NCBI GenBank assembly: GCA_025769875.1
Contig: JAGFNK010000814.1
Coordinates: 1 to 21,048 of the forward strand
Source: Russula earlei
Lineage: Eukaryota; Basidiomycota; Agaricomycetes; Russulales; Russulaceae
DNA length: 21,048 nt
Reading direction: 5' to 3'
Positions 9,159 to 18,378 of the stretch are shown here, piece after piece. Every line of letters begins with the position of its first letter. Position 1 is the stretch's first letter. Position numbers and translations under genes: made by a program. The notes under the pieces are model-generated. The model was not told the DNA's origin. It made no database searches and saw only the letters and a list, made by a program, of their open reading frames with translations.

Positions 9159-9458
9159 GTTGGATATACAATCTGTCATATAGATTAATCCACTTCACTG
9201 TACCCAAGGCTAGGTAGCTCAGTGGTTAGAGCACCTGGTATATATCCGGGAGGTCCTGGGTTCAATCCCCAGTCTGGCCATTTTCTTAATTGCACCAGGA
9301 TATAGGGAATCATGTGAGTGCATGTCAACTCCCTCCTCTGAGGTCCCTAGGTTGGGTCACATAGTGTTGAACCCACAAGTCGGACCCAAGAGGGTGGCAA
9401 TGACTAAGCACCTCCTCTGAGGTCCCTCTATCTGTGGTTGCATTTCACAACAATAGCT
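9159..9458 (+). mobile_element. 300-bp insertion with tRNA-like promoter in the 5' LTR
   Basis: The 3' LTR reads GCATATAGCTAGTGGAACC without a break. In the 5' LTR, 300 extra bases separate ATAGCT (9153-9158) from a second ATAGCT (9453-9458) followed by AGTGGAACC, so the piece has a 6-bp target duplication. It holds a 73-nt tRNA-like cloverleaf and a downstream part with a 17-bp motif, CCTCCTCTGAGGTCCCT, at 9332-9348 and 9411-9427. It could be a tRNA-derived SINE or another small non-autonomous element. The 49 bp upstream of the tRNA part are unusual for a SINE. Confidence 0.8.
9208..9280 (+). tRNA. tRNA-like cloverleaf (anticodon position UAU), probably pseudo or SINE head
   Basis: The 73 nt fold fully: acceptor GGCTAGG/TCTGGCC, D stem GCTC/GAGC, anticodon stem CCTGG/CCGGG, T arm CTGGG-TTCAATC-CCCAG and discriminator A. 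An A box (TAGCTCAGTGG, 9215-9225) and a B box (GGTTCAATCCC, 9259-9269) are present, and TTTT follows at 9281-9284 as a Pol III terminator. The seven-base loop is TATATAT, so the anticodon position reads UAU (Ile), but base 33 is A instead of the near-universal U. That argues against a normal decoding tRNA. Confidence 0.7.
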
Positions 9459-9678
9459 AGTGGAACCAGCCCTATTCTATCCCATTACAAACTTACCCTA
9501 GCTTCTCAACGGACCGAGTCGTACTAGGAAGGGTCGATTGGCCATAACCTGTTTAGCATAAAACACTTTGACCACTGCAGGGATCCTTACTCTCTATACA
9601 CGGGAACCAGCCCGTTTCTTGAACACATCTCTATTATCGACCCATCGTCATGCTTGAGAACTGACACAGCTTGTTACT

Positions 9679-11509
9679 ATGACATCAGACCAAGCTTAAC
9701 ATTCCAACACAGCTTCTACCTCGAATACTCTTGATATCCCTGAACCCTCTATCGAACCAGCTTCCTCATCTAACCCTCTTCAACACTGAACCATCACTCG
9801 ACGCAACCAAGACAACCTACCAGAACGAATCACTGGTAAAGCCTTTTGGCACCCCGTCGCACCCAAGGTAGGATACTACCTCCAAATCGAAAACCTCTAT
9901 CACCCTATCATATTTATCAACGGACATTGGTATAAACTTGATAGATGAGAAGTTGGACTTAACCTTGAATATGCCACTCACAAAGGCCTTGTTCTTGATA
10001 ATGAAGAACACGGTTTAGGAACTTGGGACCAATCAGATCCCCAGTACCAACTCTTTCACTATCAACCTTCACCTTCTCTTGGAAGACATCATTTATCTTC
10101 TGTGGAAGAATCTGAGCGACCTTCCTCTTGACCCAGAACTAGACAACCTTCACCTAGGTTATCTCCTATACATCTAGCTGTAGAAGCCGCACCAGCACCA
10201 GAACCACTTCCTGTACCACAAAGGATTTTTGGTATCGCTTGCATACCCACTCCTAGACCTCCTACTCCCCCTACTCCACCTTCACCTCCTACTCCACCAC
10301 CTCCAGCTATGGCTGCCATAGTCCCAATCCCTTCTAATGGAGCGGTCAGGGGAAACCCACCAACTATCTTTGATGGAGACCGCTCCCAATCCTCCCAATT
10401 CATGAGAGAATTTGCTATCTTTCATAATATGAATGATGAAAATTCTCTCTTCAACAATCCCTATAGACAAGTCAACGCTTGTCTATCCTTTATAAGGGGC
10501 CCTAATGTGGACCATTGGGTTGACATGCAACTGGAAACACTCAATAATAGTGTCAATACTCTGGGAGTACTCAGGACCGACGAAGCCCTATGGGACAACT
10601 TTAGAACTACGTTCAACACTGCCTTCACTGACACCAATAAAAGGCAAAACACGTTCAACAAGTTAGCCTGTTCTAAGGCAACAAGGACCTGACCTTGATA
10701 ACTACATTGCCACCTTTACCAACCTTGCTAACAACGCAGGATATGACCTGAATGCAAACAGAACTCTAGACTATTTCGCTAGAGGTCTTAGTAGGCCACT
10801 CCTCAATAATGTCCTAACAAGGGAAACCCTACCTACCAACTTCGCGGAATGGACTGAAGCAGCTAGAAAGGAACACAACAAATATGCCGTCAGGCAAAGT
10901 TATATGGGAGACATACGCAATATTGCGCGTAATCCCCAACGATTCCTTAATTTCTGCCCTACATTCTGCCCTCCTCCTGGACCACCTCCTAGGGCCAATC
11001 CTACCTTTGTACCAAGGAACCCTACAGGTCAATTTATTCCTAGGAGCAATCAAGTTGTTCCAATGGATGTTGATCATGCTAGAGTGGCCACTACTGAGCA
11101 AGAGAAGAAACAACACCAAGTTGAAGGACGTTGCTTCTTTTGCTCTAAACAAGGACATGTTGCACGCAATTGTCCTAACAAGTCAACCACTTTCAAATCA
11201 GTTCCTATGAAAACACGTCTGGTTGAAGTTATAGAACCAGATGAATACCAGAAACTGTACTACCATGAAGAACAGGTCGACACTCATGTTCGTTTAGCTC
11301 AAACTGACGAACCACCAACCGAATATTATCAGGAAAACCTTCCTGATGATCAAACAATCCAACAACCTACTCAACAGGAGACACAAACTTATAATGAAGG
11401 ACCATCTCCTGAGGAAGTTGTGGCTATAATGTCTGGATATTCTGAAGAACAACGTTGCTCATTGGCTACTTCCATGGTCAATAATGGTGTGGATTTTCCC
11501 CCAGCTTGA
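9679..11509 (+). pseudogene. Chromovirus gag
   Basis: The frame opens at ATG 9679, overlapping the LTR end, and continues in frame 1 through stops at 9697 (TAA), 9787, 9946 and 10129 (all TGA) to a proline-rich stretch (PPTPPTPPSPPTPPPP) just before MAAIVPIP at 10309. The capsid-like core follows (PTIFDGDRSQSSQFMREF, YRQVNACLSFIRGPNVDHW). A single-base shift near 10675 moves the frame to frame 2 (QQGPDLDNYIATFTNLANNA). A CCHC zinc knuckle, CFFCSKQGHVARNC, lies at 11132-11173, followed by an acidic, Gln-rich tail ending at 11509. Gag packages the element RNA. The ATG at 10309 is an alternative start. Confidence 0.85.
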
Positions 11510-11529
11510 ATTACCCGGCCTTAATTTGA

Positions 11530-12359
11530 GCTGTCTTCCCTAGTGATGTATTTGTAGCAAGACTCAATTCAATCAAAGTTCCTGTTCAAATATGCACTAG
11601 TGGACAAAGGGCCGATCTCACTGCTCTACTTGATAGTGGGGCAACCAACAATTTTATCCACAAGAATATCATCACTTATAAACTCCCAGTTTCCACTCTA
11701 CAAAAGCCAAAAGTCATGCGCAATGTAGATGGTACTCACAACAAAGCTGGAACTGTCACTGAAGCAGTTGACCTTTACATTCGATTTAAAGGACAAGAAT
11801 ATCGAATGCGCTTCTATATTGCTGAAATATCCACCGATGACATGCTTCTTGGCTTCCCATTCCTCCGTGCTACCAACCCTACTATTGATTGGACCAAAGG
11901 AACCCTTGAGGATACAGTCGTAGCCTCTACTTGGGATGCCGACAAATGGATCAAGCGACTTCCTATACCCCCACACTTTGATCCTACTCCAATCAGAGTA
12001 GCAAAGATCAGCACTTCCACTCAATTAGCCGCACAAGCAGCTGATCAAGACAAGAAGGACTGGAAGGACTTAGTTCCTCCCGACTATCATCGCTTTGAAA
12101 GGTTCTTTTCTGAAGAAGCCTCTCATCACTTTCCTACTTCCAAAGCTTGGGATCATGCCATAGACCTAATCCCTGACGCTCCATCTACACTCAATTGCAA
12201 GATTTATCCTCTTGCACCAGTGGAACAACAGGCCCAAGACGAATTCCTAAAGGAACATTTGGAAAAAGGATATATATGTCCTTCAAAATCACCATATGCC
12301 TCTCCTTGCTTCTTTGTAGGCAAGAAAGATGGCAAACGACGCTATGTCCAAGACTATAG
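11530..12359 (+). pseudogene. Chromovirus pol part 1: protease and RT N-terminus
   Basis: Frame 1. The retropepsin motif LLDSGATNNF has its active-site DSGA at 11632-11643, with the flap-side MLLGFPFL downstream. The linker leads to the RT start: YPLAPVEQQAQDEFL, KGYICPSKSPYASPCFFV, KKDGKRRYVQDY. This part is an open frame. The start relative to gag is unclear: frame 1 is preceded by TGA at 11527 and gag is in frame 2, so a former continuous gag-pol frame was probably broken around 11510-11545. The RT is cut at 12359 by a 480-bp solo LTR. Confidence 0.9.
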
Positions 12360-12839
12360 TGTTGAAAATAGACGCAGTATGTGTGATTAGATAGCAGCAG
12401 ATGATAAGATCGCAGGCAGATCTATCAGACAATAGTTCAGTTTGGTTGACACAAAACTGATATAAATAATGTACCTATCAGACAATAGCTACAAGGTGTC
12501 GTTAGTACTGTGAGATAAGATGTCATAGTGTAAATACTCACTTCAGTTTGGTTGACACAAAACTGAAGTGATCTACGTACTTTGTGGCGTTCTTAAGTAC
12601 CTGAGACCGCCACTAGATGCAGTACAGTTAACTACCATCACGGATCACTAAGTAAGTCCGAGGATCAGTTGTAAGTAGCTACCGATTGTTCTAAATCACT
12701 CTATCAATGTAACTAACGCGTGCTGCAGCGTATGAGCTGAGCCGGTGATGCCCGGTCCGGGTGATCCGATGCGTCAGCGCATCCGAGTTGTGATCACATC
12801 ACAACACACCTGAGACTCTGGGCAGTGCAGATCTCAACA
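12360..12839. mobile_element. 480-bp solo LTR (family Z) inside the RT
   Basis: The ends are TGTTGA..TCAACA, and the flanks are a perfect 5-bp duplication, TATAG (12355-12359 and 12840-12844). Deleting the insert plus one TATAG restores the RT reading frame exactly (..VQDY / RCLNAITVE..). It is CpG-rich, for example CCGGTCCGGGTGATCCGATGCG near 12740-12777, unlike its host, so it is younger or differently exposed. It holds a TATA-like GATATAAAT (12459-12466), a direct repeat TATCAGACAATAG (12423 and 12476), a 25-bp repeat (12436 and 12542) and an 11-bp perfect hairpin (12539-12570). Its own orientation is not certain. Confidence 0.9.
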
Positions 12840-13941
12840 TATAGATGTCTTAATGCAATTACTGTTGAAAACAAAACCCCCCTTCCTCTCATTCCTGAAA
12901 TCATCACTCGCTTAGGAAGTAAACAACACTTCACTAAGATCGATGTACGATGGGGTTATAACAACATATGCATCAAAGACGGTGATCAATGGAAAGCAGC
13001 ATTTAAAACAAATAAGGGCTTATTCGAACCCATGGTGATGACCTTTGGTCTCACTAACGCCCCTGCCACTTTCCAATCTATGGTCAATGATATCTTTAGA
13101 GAAGAACTCAATCATCATGATATGGAGTTCCACATCTATATGGACAATGGCATCATTGCCACACAAGCATCTAAAGGATGGGAGTATCACAAAAGATCTT
13201 GTTACTCGCATCTTTAAGAAGCTTCAAGATAATGACCTTTTCCTTAAACCCGAGAAATGTCAATTCCACAAAGAAGAAATTGACTATCTTGGTGTCATTA
13301 TTGGCAAAGGAATGATCAAGATGGACCCAATCAAAGTCAAGGGAATTCGGGATTGGAAAGCCCCTACCAATCTACATGAGCTATGCTCTTTCCTTGGATT
13401 TGGGAACTACTATTGCAACTTCATTCCAAAATATTCGGATATCATTCAACCTCTAGTTTGGCTCACAAAGAAGAACAAACCTTGGGTCTGGGATAACTAC
13501 ACAGAATCATCGTTCAATATTCTCAAGAATATCTTCACCCATTACCCCATTCTTTGCAACCCAGATTTCAACAAACCTTTTATTGTTGATGCTGATGCCT
13601 CTTCTTTTGCATTGGGAGCCACTATATCTCAACAATTTGAAGATGGTATCCATCCTCTGGTATATTATTCAAGGTCACTACTACCAGCAGAAAGGAACTA
13701 CGATATCCATGATAGAGAACTACTCACTATAGTATCTGTCCTTAAAGAATATCGACACTGGCTACTTGGGGCACGACATGAAGTAACTATTCGTACAGAC
13801 CATGCCAATTTGGCCTACTTCTGCAAACCCCAGGACCTTTCACCATGTCAAGCAAGGTGGATGGCCCTCCTCCAGGAATACAACTTCAAGTTGATGACTA
13901 TCCCTGGAAAGGCTAACACTGTTGCCAATATTCTATCATGA
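12840..13941 (+). pseudogene. Chromovirus pol part 2: RT core and RNase H
   Basis: Frame 0 gives RCLNAITVENKTPLPLIPEI, FTKIDVRWGYNNI and MTFGLTNAPATFQSMVND. The catalytic box reads YMDN (13137-13148) where active enzymes have Y-x-D-D. An extra A in AAAA at 13191-13194 shifts to frame 1, which continues FKKLQDNDLFLKPEKCQFH, then the connection (SFLGFGNYYCNFI) and RNase H (PFIVDADASSFALGATIS, HDRELLTIVSVLKEYRHWL, TIRTDHANLAYF). A TGA at 13939-13941 falls inside the usual LSRRPD end and fits CGA decay. The active-site change and the lesions make the enzyme dead. Confidence 0.93.
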
Positions 13942-15419
13942 CGACCTGATCACAAAGGAGAAGACGTTCATAACAAAGCTATCACACTCTTACCTGATCA
14001 TGTCTCCAATGAGCACTTGCAAAAGACAAACATCCCTGAAACTTGTGCTCCTACCCTTAACCATACCTTTGGTGATAACCAGGAAGCTTTTGCATGCAAA
14101 GCTTACTCACACAAGTCACTCCCCTTACGTACTTACCTGCCTGATGACCCCGTTTTATGACGGGAAGTCTTGAAGGAAGTCCACGATTCCCCAGTGGGAG
14201 GACACCCTGGTATTGCTAACACTTGGGATCTTATAAGAAGGAAATACAAAGGGCCTAGACTCCATCTCTTTGTAGAAGAATACGTCATGGGATGCGCTAA
14301 GTGTCAAGAATCTAAAGCCATCACCACCCTGAAACATGCGCCACTCCAACCATTTGATACAAATGTATCAGCTGGCCCCTTCCAATATGTTTCAATGGAC
14401 CTTATCATGGATCTTCCAAAGTCCGGATCATATGATTCCATTCTCACTATTGTCGATCAAGGCTGTTTGAAGGCTGCAAAGTTTATCCCCTGCAATAAAA
14501 CCATAGATGGTCTTGGCATTGCCATCAAGTACCTGGCTAATCTATTTCCATGGTTCGGAATTCCCAAGAGAATCATCTCTGATAGGGACCCCCATTTCAA
14601 AGGGAACTTCGCCAGGGCCATCTGTAAAGCCACAGGGATCAAACAAAATTTGAGCACCGCCTTTCACCCATGCACAGATGGACAAACCGAGCTGATGAAC
14701 CTCTGGATAGAAACTTATCTGAGGGAATTTGTAAATGGACGGCAAAACGACTGGCACACACTACTTCCTATTGCTGAGTTTGCTCACAATACTTGGCGAC
14801 ATGAAGGCACCAGGCACACACCACATGAACTTCTCCTTGGTTTCAATCCAACTGCCAAATGGACTACAATGGACATATCTGTTCCTGAGGCTGAAACACA
14901 TCTCAAAATCATGGAGCAGGTACGATCCAGGGCACAGGAACAACTTCTGAAACGTATCAAACCATCAGAAGAACCAAGGAAGCTCAAGAAGGACAACTTG
15001 TGTGGCTGGATGGACATAATCTGGTGGTTAAGGCCCCATCAAAGAAGCTTGCCCCCTGGCGTTATGGACCATTTGAGGTGATACAACAAATCACACCAGT
15101 GGCGTATCGCATCAAATTGCCCCCATCAATGAAAATCCACAATGTGTTTCATGTGGATCTTCTCATGCCATTCACTGAAACAGGGGCATATGGCAAAGCT
15201 TTTACCTGACCACCACCTGACATTGTACAAGGAGAAGAGGAATACGAAATTGCCACTATCATCGGTGACAGAAAGTACCGAGGAAGGACACAATACCTTG
15301 TTCATTGGGAAGGATACCCGGTTTCGGAGCGCTCATGGGTCAATTCTGCTGACCTCCACACTCCGGCCCTACTCAAAGAATACTTGAACTCTAAGACAAT
15401 TTCCCCTGCGGGTGGATGA
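13942..15419 (+). pseudogene. Chromovirus pol part 3: integrase and chromodomain
   Basis: After the TGA at 13939 the frame continues to a second TGA at 14158-14160, just before REVLKEVHDSP. The zinc-binding segment has the GGHPG and CAKC elements. The D,D35E core has D at 14398-14400 (SMDLIMDL), D at 14581-14583 (ISDRDPHF) and E at 14689-14691 (DGQTELMN), with 35 residues between the last two. A frameshift near 14985 leads to the C-terminal GPF module (APWRYGPFEV, NVFHVDLLMPF). After a TGA at 15207-15209 the same frame encodes a chromodomain at about 15240-15395 (EYEIATIIGDRKYRG, QYLVHWEGYP, ERSWVNSADL). In this family the chromodomain directs integration to marked chromatin. Final stop 15417-15419. 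Confidence 0.92.
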
Positions 15420-15426
15420 GCTCATG

Positions 15427-15559
15427 TATAAAACCCTCCTCCAGAACTTGAGACAGCAGAGCATCTTCTACAACTTGCTTGCCATCTCATCCACTCCACC
15501 TACCAAACTCCTTCTTCACCTTCTTCACCTTCAAACTCGACCTCTTCTCATTACTGCCA
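15427..15559 (+). promoter_or_regulatory. Possible internal promoter for ORF3
   Basis: A TATA-like TATAAAA (15427-15433) lies 8 bp after the pol stop. It is followed by a pyrimidine-rich stretch (CTTCTTCACCTTCTTCACC and neighbours) leading to the ATG at 15560. TATA box, CT-rich tract and ATG in this order resemble fungal promoters. A chance match in a C-rich region is possible. Confidence 0.35.
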
Positions 15560-16750
15560 ATGTCTCAATCCCCAGTTTATATTCCATCCTCACCCATCCC
15601 AACCTACTCATCCCCTGCCTACTGTCCCTCGTCCCCAGTCCCCACTTGTGCCTCCCCTGTTCTCCGCCTACCCTTCCCCAGTACTTTCCTATGCCGATGT
15701 CAATGCCATCACCTCCCCCACTCCCCAATTGGCAAGAAGGTCTCTCCCCTTCGAGAACCCTCCTGCCTACCAGTGCGATGAGGACAATGATGACACCGCT
15801 GCCCGAGTCTGTCTCTCCCCTCTTTCACCATCTGTCTCCCTCTCCTCGACCCTTCTTGGATCTGAGTGTAATGCCCTGGGACTTGACCTTTTCCCAGCAT
15901 GCACTCCATCCCCATTCTCCCTTGCCGAACAATTTGAGGCCGCCAAATTCTTTGACGCGCCTTGCCTCCCCCAGCCTAGCCCAGACTGGATCCCCTCCTC
16001 AGACTACCCCCTCATTGACTTTGCAGTCCCCAAGTACCCGGGAGGGGTCATGTACAGGGCTAACTGGTTTCTCATTGAGCTGGAGGCTCGACCAGAACCC
16101 CTCATCCATGCTACCCTTGGCAAGGGAGCCCCCATCTTCTCCCAAGTATTCACACCAATCCCTGCTGCCTGGCCCATCTCAGTCCCCAATGAGGAGCAAT
16201 GGGACATGCTCCTCCCTGACCAGCCTTACACCAATTTCGTCTCCAAGGCTGTCAACGACAAGAACGACCCCTCCCTTACTGCAGGAGTCAAATCATACAG
16301 GTACAGGATGGCGGAGATCCTCAAGAGGAGACAAACCATACGCCTCCTCTTTGCCCAAATACTCGAACATCAAGGCCACCTCAAAGAGGTTAAACAAACC
16401 CTTGCCGCTGCCAATACTCTCAATCGGGTTACCCTCAACCTCCGGTGGCAAGACAGATCAGATGAAGAAGAAGATGGTAGTCACTTACAGGAACTTATGT
16501 GACTTGATTCATCTTCCTCCACTGACTCCTTCTGACTCCTGGCTCATCCTTCTCATCTGACACTCCCAGACTCCCACCTATCTCCTCCCGTCACTCCAGA
16601 AAATCCTGCTTTCATTGCGGTGAACTGGGGCACATTCGACCAAACTGTCCCAACAGAGGAGATCATGAAACAAAAGGGTACAATCTGCGAAGTCGGACCA
16701 AGCCCTGGAGGAAAGTAGGTCGGCCCTTACCTCGTCATTCTCACTTCTAG
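15560..16750 (+). pseudogene. ORF3: Pro/Ser-rich protein with a C-terminal CCHC knuckle
   Basis: An extra reading frame of about 390 codons lies between the pol stop and the polypurine tract. The start MSQSPVYIPSSP (frame 2) carries a YxPSSPxPT repeat. A shift near 15640 leads to frame 0, with SYADVNAITSP, a middle part (PDWIPSSDYPLIDFAVPKYP, GGVMYRANWFLIELEARPEP) and a charged, probably helical stretch (SYRYRMAEILKRRQTIRLLF). TGA codons at 16500 and 16533 could be former CGA. A shift near 16600 gives CFHCGELGHIRPNC (CX2CX4HX4C, 16607-16648) and a basic tail (YNLRSRTKPWRKVGRPLP) ending at 16748-16750. A nucleic-acid-binding role is inferred from the knuckle and the basic tail; the middle domain is not recognised. 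Confidence 0.7.
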
Positions 16751-16757
16751 GGGCCTT

Positions 16758-16770
16758 GATGGGGGGGTGA
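16758..16770 (+). other. Chromovirus polypurine tract
   Basis: GATGGGGGGGTGA ends immediately before the 3' LTR start TGTTACACC at 16771, as expected for the plus-strand primer of an LTR element. Confidence 0.8.
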
Positions 16771-17660
16771 TGTTACACCATTTTCCTTTTACATTTACTT
16801 CTTACCTTTTGCTATGGACTGCTTGCTTTGTGCGTCCCTTTACTTACTGGTCTCGTGATCTCTTACTGTCTTGTGATCTCTTCTGTGTTATCATGTGATC
16901 CATACATGTCCAGGTAACACTGGATGGCTGTTACTTTCCCTTTGTTTGGTTCTCTTTCCATTTATATTCACTTCTTAGTTTCGACTGTGCAATGCTGCGC
17001 ATTTACTGAGCAGCACAGTCACTTGGTTCTGACTCATTTGTGGCCTCATTCCTATGACTCCTACTTATTATGACTCCTACTATACTAGTAGCACAGTCAA
17101 AGCGCAGCCTATTGCTGCACTTCTCCTGTATATATATGAGCTCAGTACTTTGTGACCAAAGCCCTAAGCTTGGTCTCTTGTAGAATCCAACCTACTCTTG
17201 TCCAACATATTTGCCTGCAACCCACTTCACTCCTAATCCTCAAACCACATCCACATCTCCATCATCACCAACTCTTCACACACACCAACTACCATCTACT
17301 CTACCTATCCCTTCCTTCGTTAAGAGTCTCTCTTCACTCTACTGAGAAGAGCTCTCCTCCTTTAAGACCTACCTTCCTCTACTCTCTCTGTGTTGTTCAA
17401 GGTCTCAGACAGACTTGAACGCATATAGCTAGTGGAACCAGCCCTAGTCTATCCCATTACAAACTTACCCTAGCTTCTCAACAGACCAAGTTGTACTAGG
17501 AAGGGGTCTATTGGCCATAACCTGTTTAGCATAGAACACTTCGACTGCTGCAGGGATCCTTACTCTCTATACATGGGAACCAGCCCATTTCTTGAACACA
17601 TCTCTATTATCGACCCATCATCATGCTTGAGAACTGACACGGCTCGTACTTACTGTGACA
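16771..17660 (+). repeat. Chromovirus 3' LTR (890 bp)
   Basis: It matches the 5' LTR along its whole length but lacks the 300-bp insertion. The TATA-like box reads TATATATATGAG (17129-17140). One arm of the upstream hairpin is changed by G to A type decay. It ends TACTGTGACA at 17660 and is followed by CCTGG, the aged target duplication. Confidence 0.95.
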
Positions 17661-18378
17661 CCTGGTCCATTGAGAGGCTAGGGTAAGTTTATAATGGGAT
17701 AGACTAGGGCTGGTTCCACTAGCTATATGCGTTCAAGTCTGTCAGAGACCTTGAACAACACAGAGAGAGTAGAGGAAGGTAGGTCTTAAAGGAGGAGAGC
17801 TCTTCTCAGTGGAGTAAAGAGAGACTTTAGGGAAGGAAGGGATAGGTAGAGTAGATGGTAGTTGGTGTGGGTGAAGAGTTGGTGAGATGGAGATGTGGAT
17901 GTGTTTGAGGATTAGGAGTTGAGTGGGTTGCAGGTGAATATGTTGGACAAGAGTAGGTGGATTCTACAAGAGACCAAGCTTAGGGCTTTGGTCACAAAGT
18001 ACTGAGCTTATATATACAGGAGAAGCGCAGCAATAGCTGCGCTTTGACTGTGCTACTAGTATAGTAGGAGTCATAATAAGTAGGAGTCATAGGAATGAGC
18101 CACGGAATGAGTCAGATCCAAGTAACTGCACTGCACGGTACGTGCGCAGCATTGCACGTCGAAACTAAGAAGCGAATATAAATGGAAGAGAACCAAACAA
18201 AGGAGAAAGTAACAGCAATCCAGTGTTACGTGGACGTGTATGGATCAATGATAACAGAGAAGGGATCACGAGACATAAGAGATCACAAGACCAGTAAGTA
18301 AAGGGATGTACGAAAGCAAGCAGTCCATAGCAAAAGGTAAGAAGTAAACATAAAAGGAAAATGGTTGTTGTTGTAACA
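17661..18378 (-). repeat. Gypsy-type solo LTR L3, 5' portion
   Basis: The minus strand runs from TGTTACAACAACAACC at 18378 to CCAGG at 17661. It matches the chromovirus LTR up to the exact point where the left half (8500) resumes. Both halves together make about 884 bp, the family length. The outer flanks GTGGA (8325-8329, 18379-18383) are identical. A small CAA expansion is present near the LTR start. Confidence 0.92.

Larger units (their letters stand above)
8501..9684 (+). repeat. Chromovirus 5' LTR with internal insertion
   Basis: Without the 300-bp insertion at 9159-9458 it is 884 bp, against 890 bp for the 3' LTR. Features include a TATA-like TATATATATAAG at 8858-8869 and two perfect hairpins (8723-8745, 8831-8850). 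The end ACTATGACA contains the ATG that opens the gag frame. Confidence 0.93.
8501..17660 (+). mobile_element. Ty3/gypsy chromovirus, full length, decayed
   Basis: LTRs at 8501-9684 and 16771-17660 start TGTTACACC and end in GACA. They flank gag, protease, RT, RNase H, integrase, a chromodomain and an extra ORF. The five bases before (8496-8500, CTTGG) and after (17661-17665, CCTGG) differ by one transition, as expected for an aged 5-bp target duplication. It lies inside an older LTR of the same family on the opposite strand. LTR-LTR differences are mostly CpG transitions (for example 5' ACACGGG versus 3' ACATGGG). Stops and frameshifts in every ORF make it non-autonomous now. Confidence 0.95.

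Noticed and set aside
9208..9280. Ordinary functional tRNA-Ile(UAU) gene
   Set aside because: The fold is complete, but base 33 is A, and the gene sits within a transposed 300-bp piece inside an LTR.
9681..9692. TGACATCAGACC as a primer-binding site for initiator tRNA
   Set aside because: It resembles the common TGGTATCAGAGC with three mismatches and overlaps the LTR end, so the primer cannot be assigned.
15412..16560. Plus-strand open frame of 382 codons overlapping ORF3
   Set aside because: It is in frame 1, rich in Pro/Leu/Ser with no motifs, while frames 2 and 0 give the coherent ORF3 with the repeat start and knuckle. It is a shadow of C-rich sequence.
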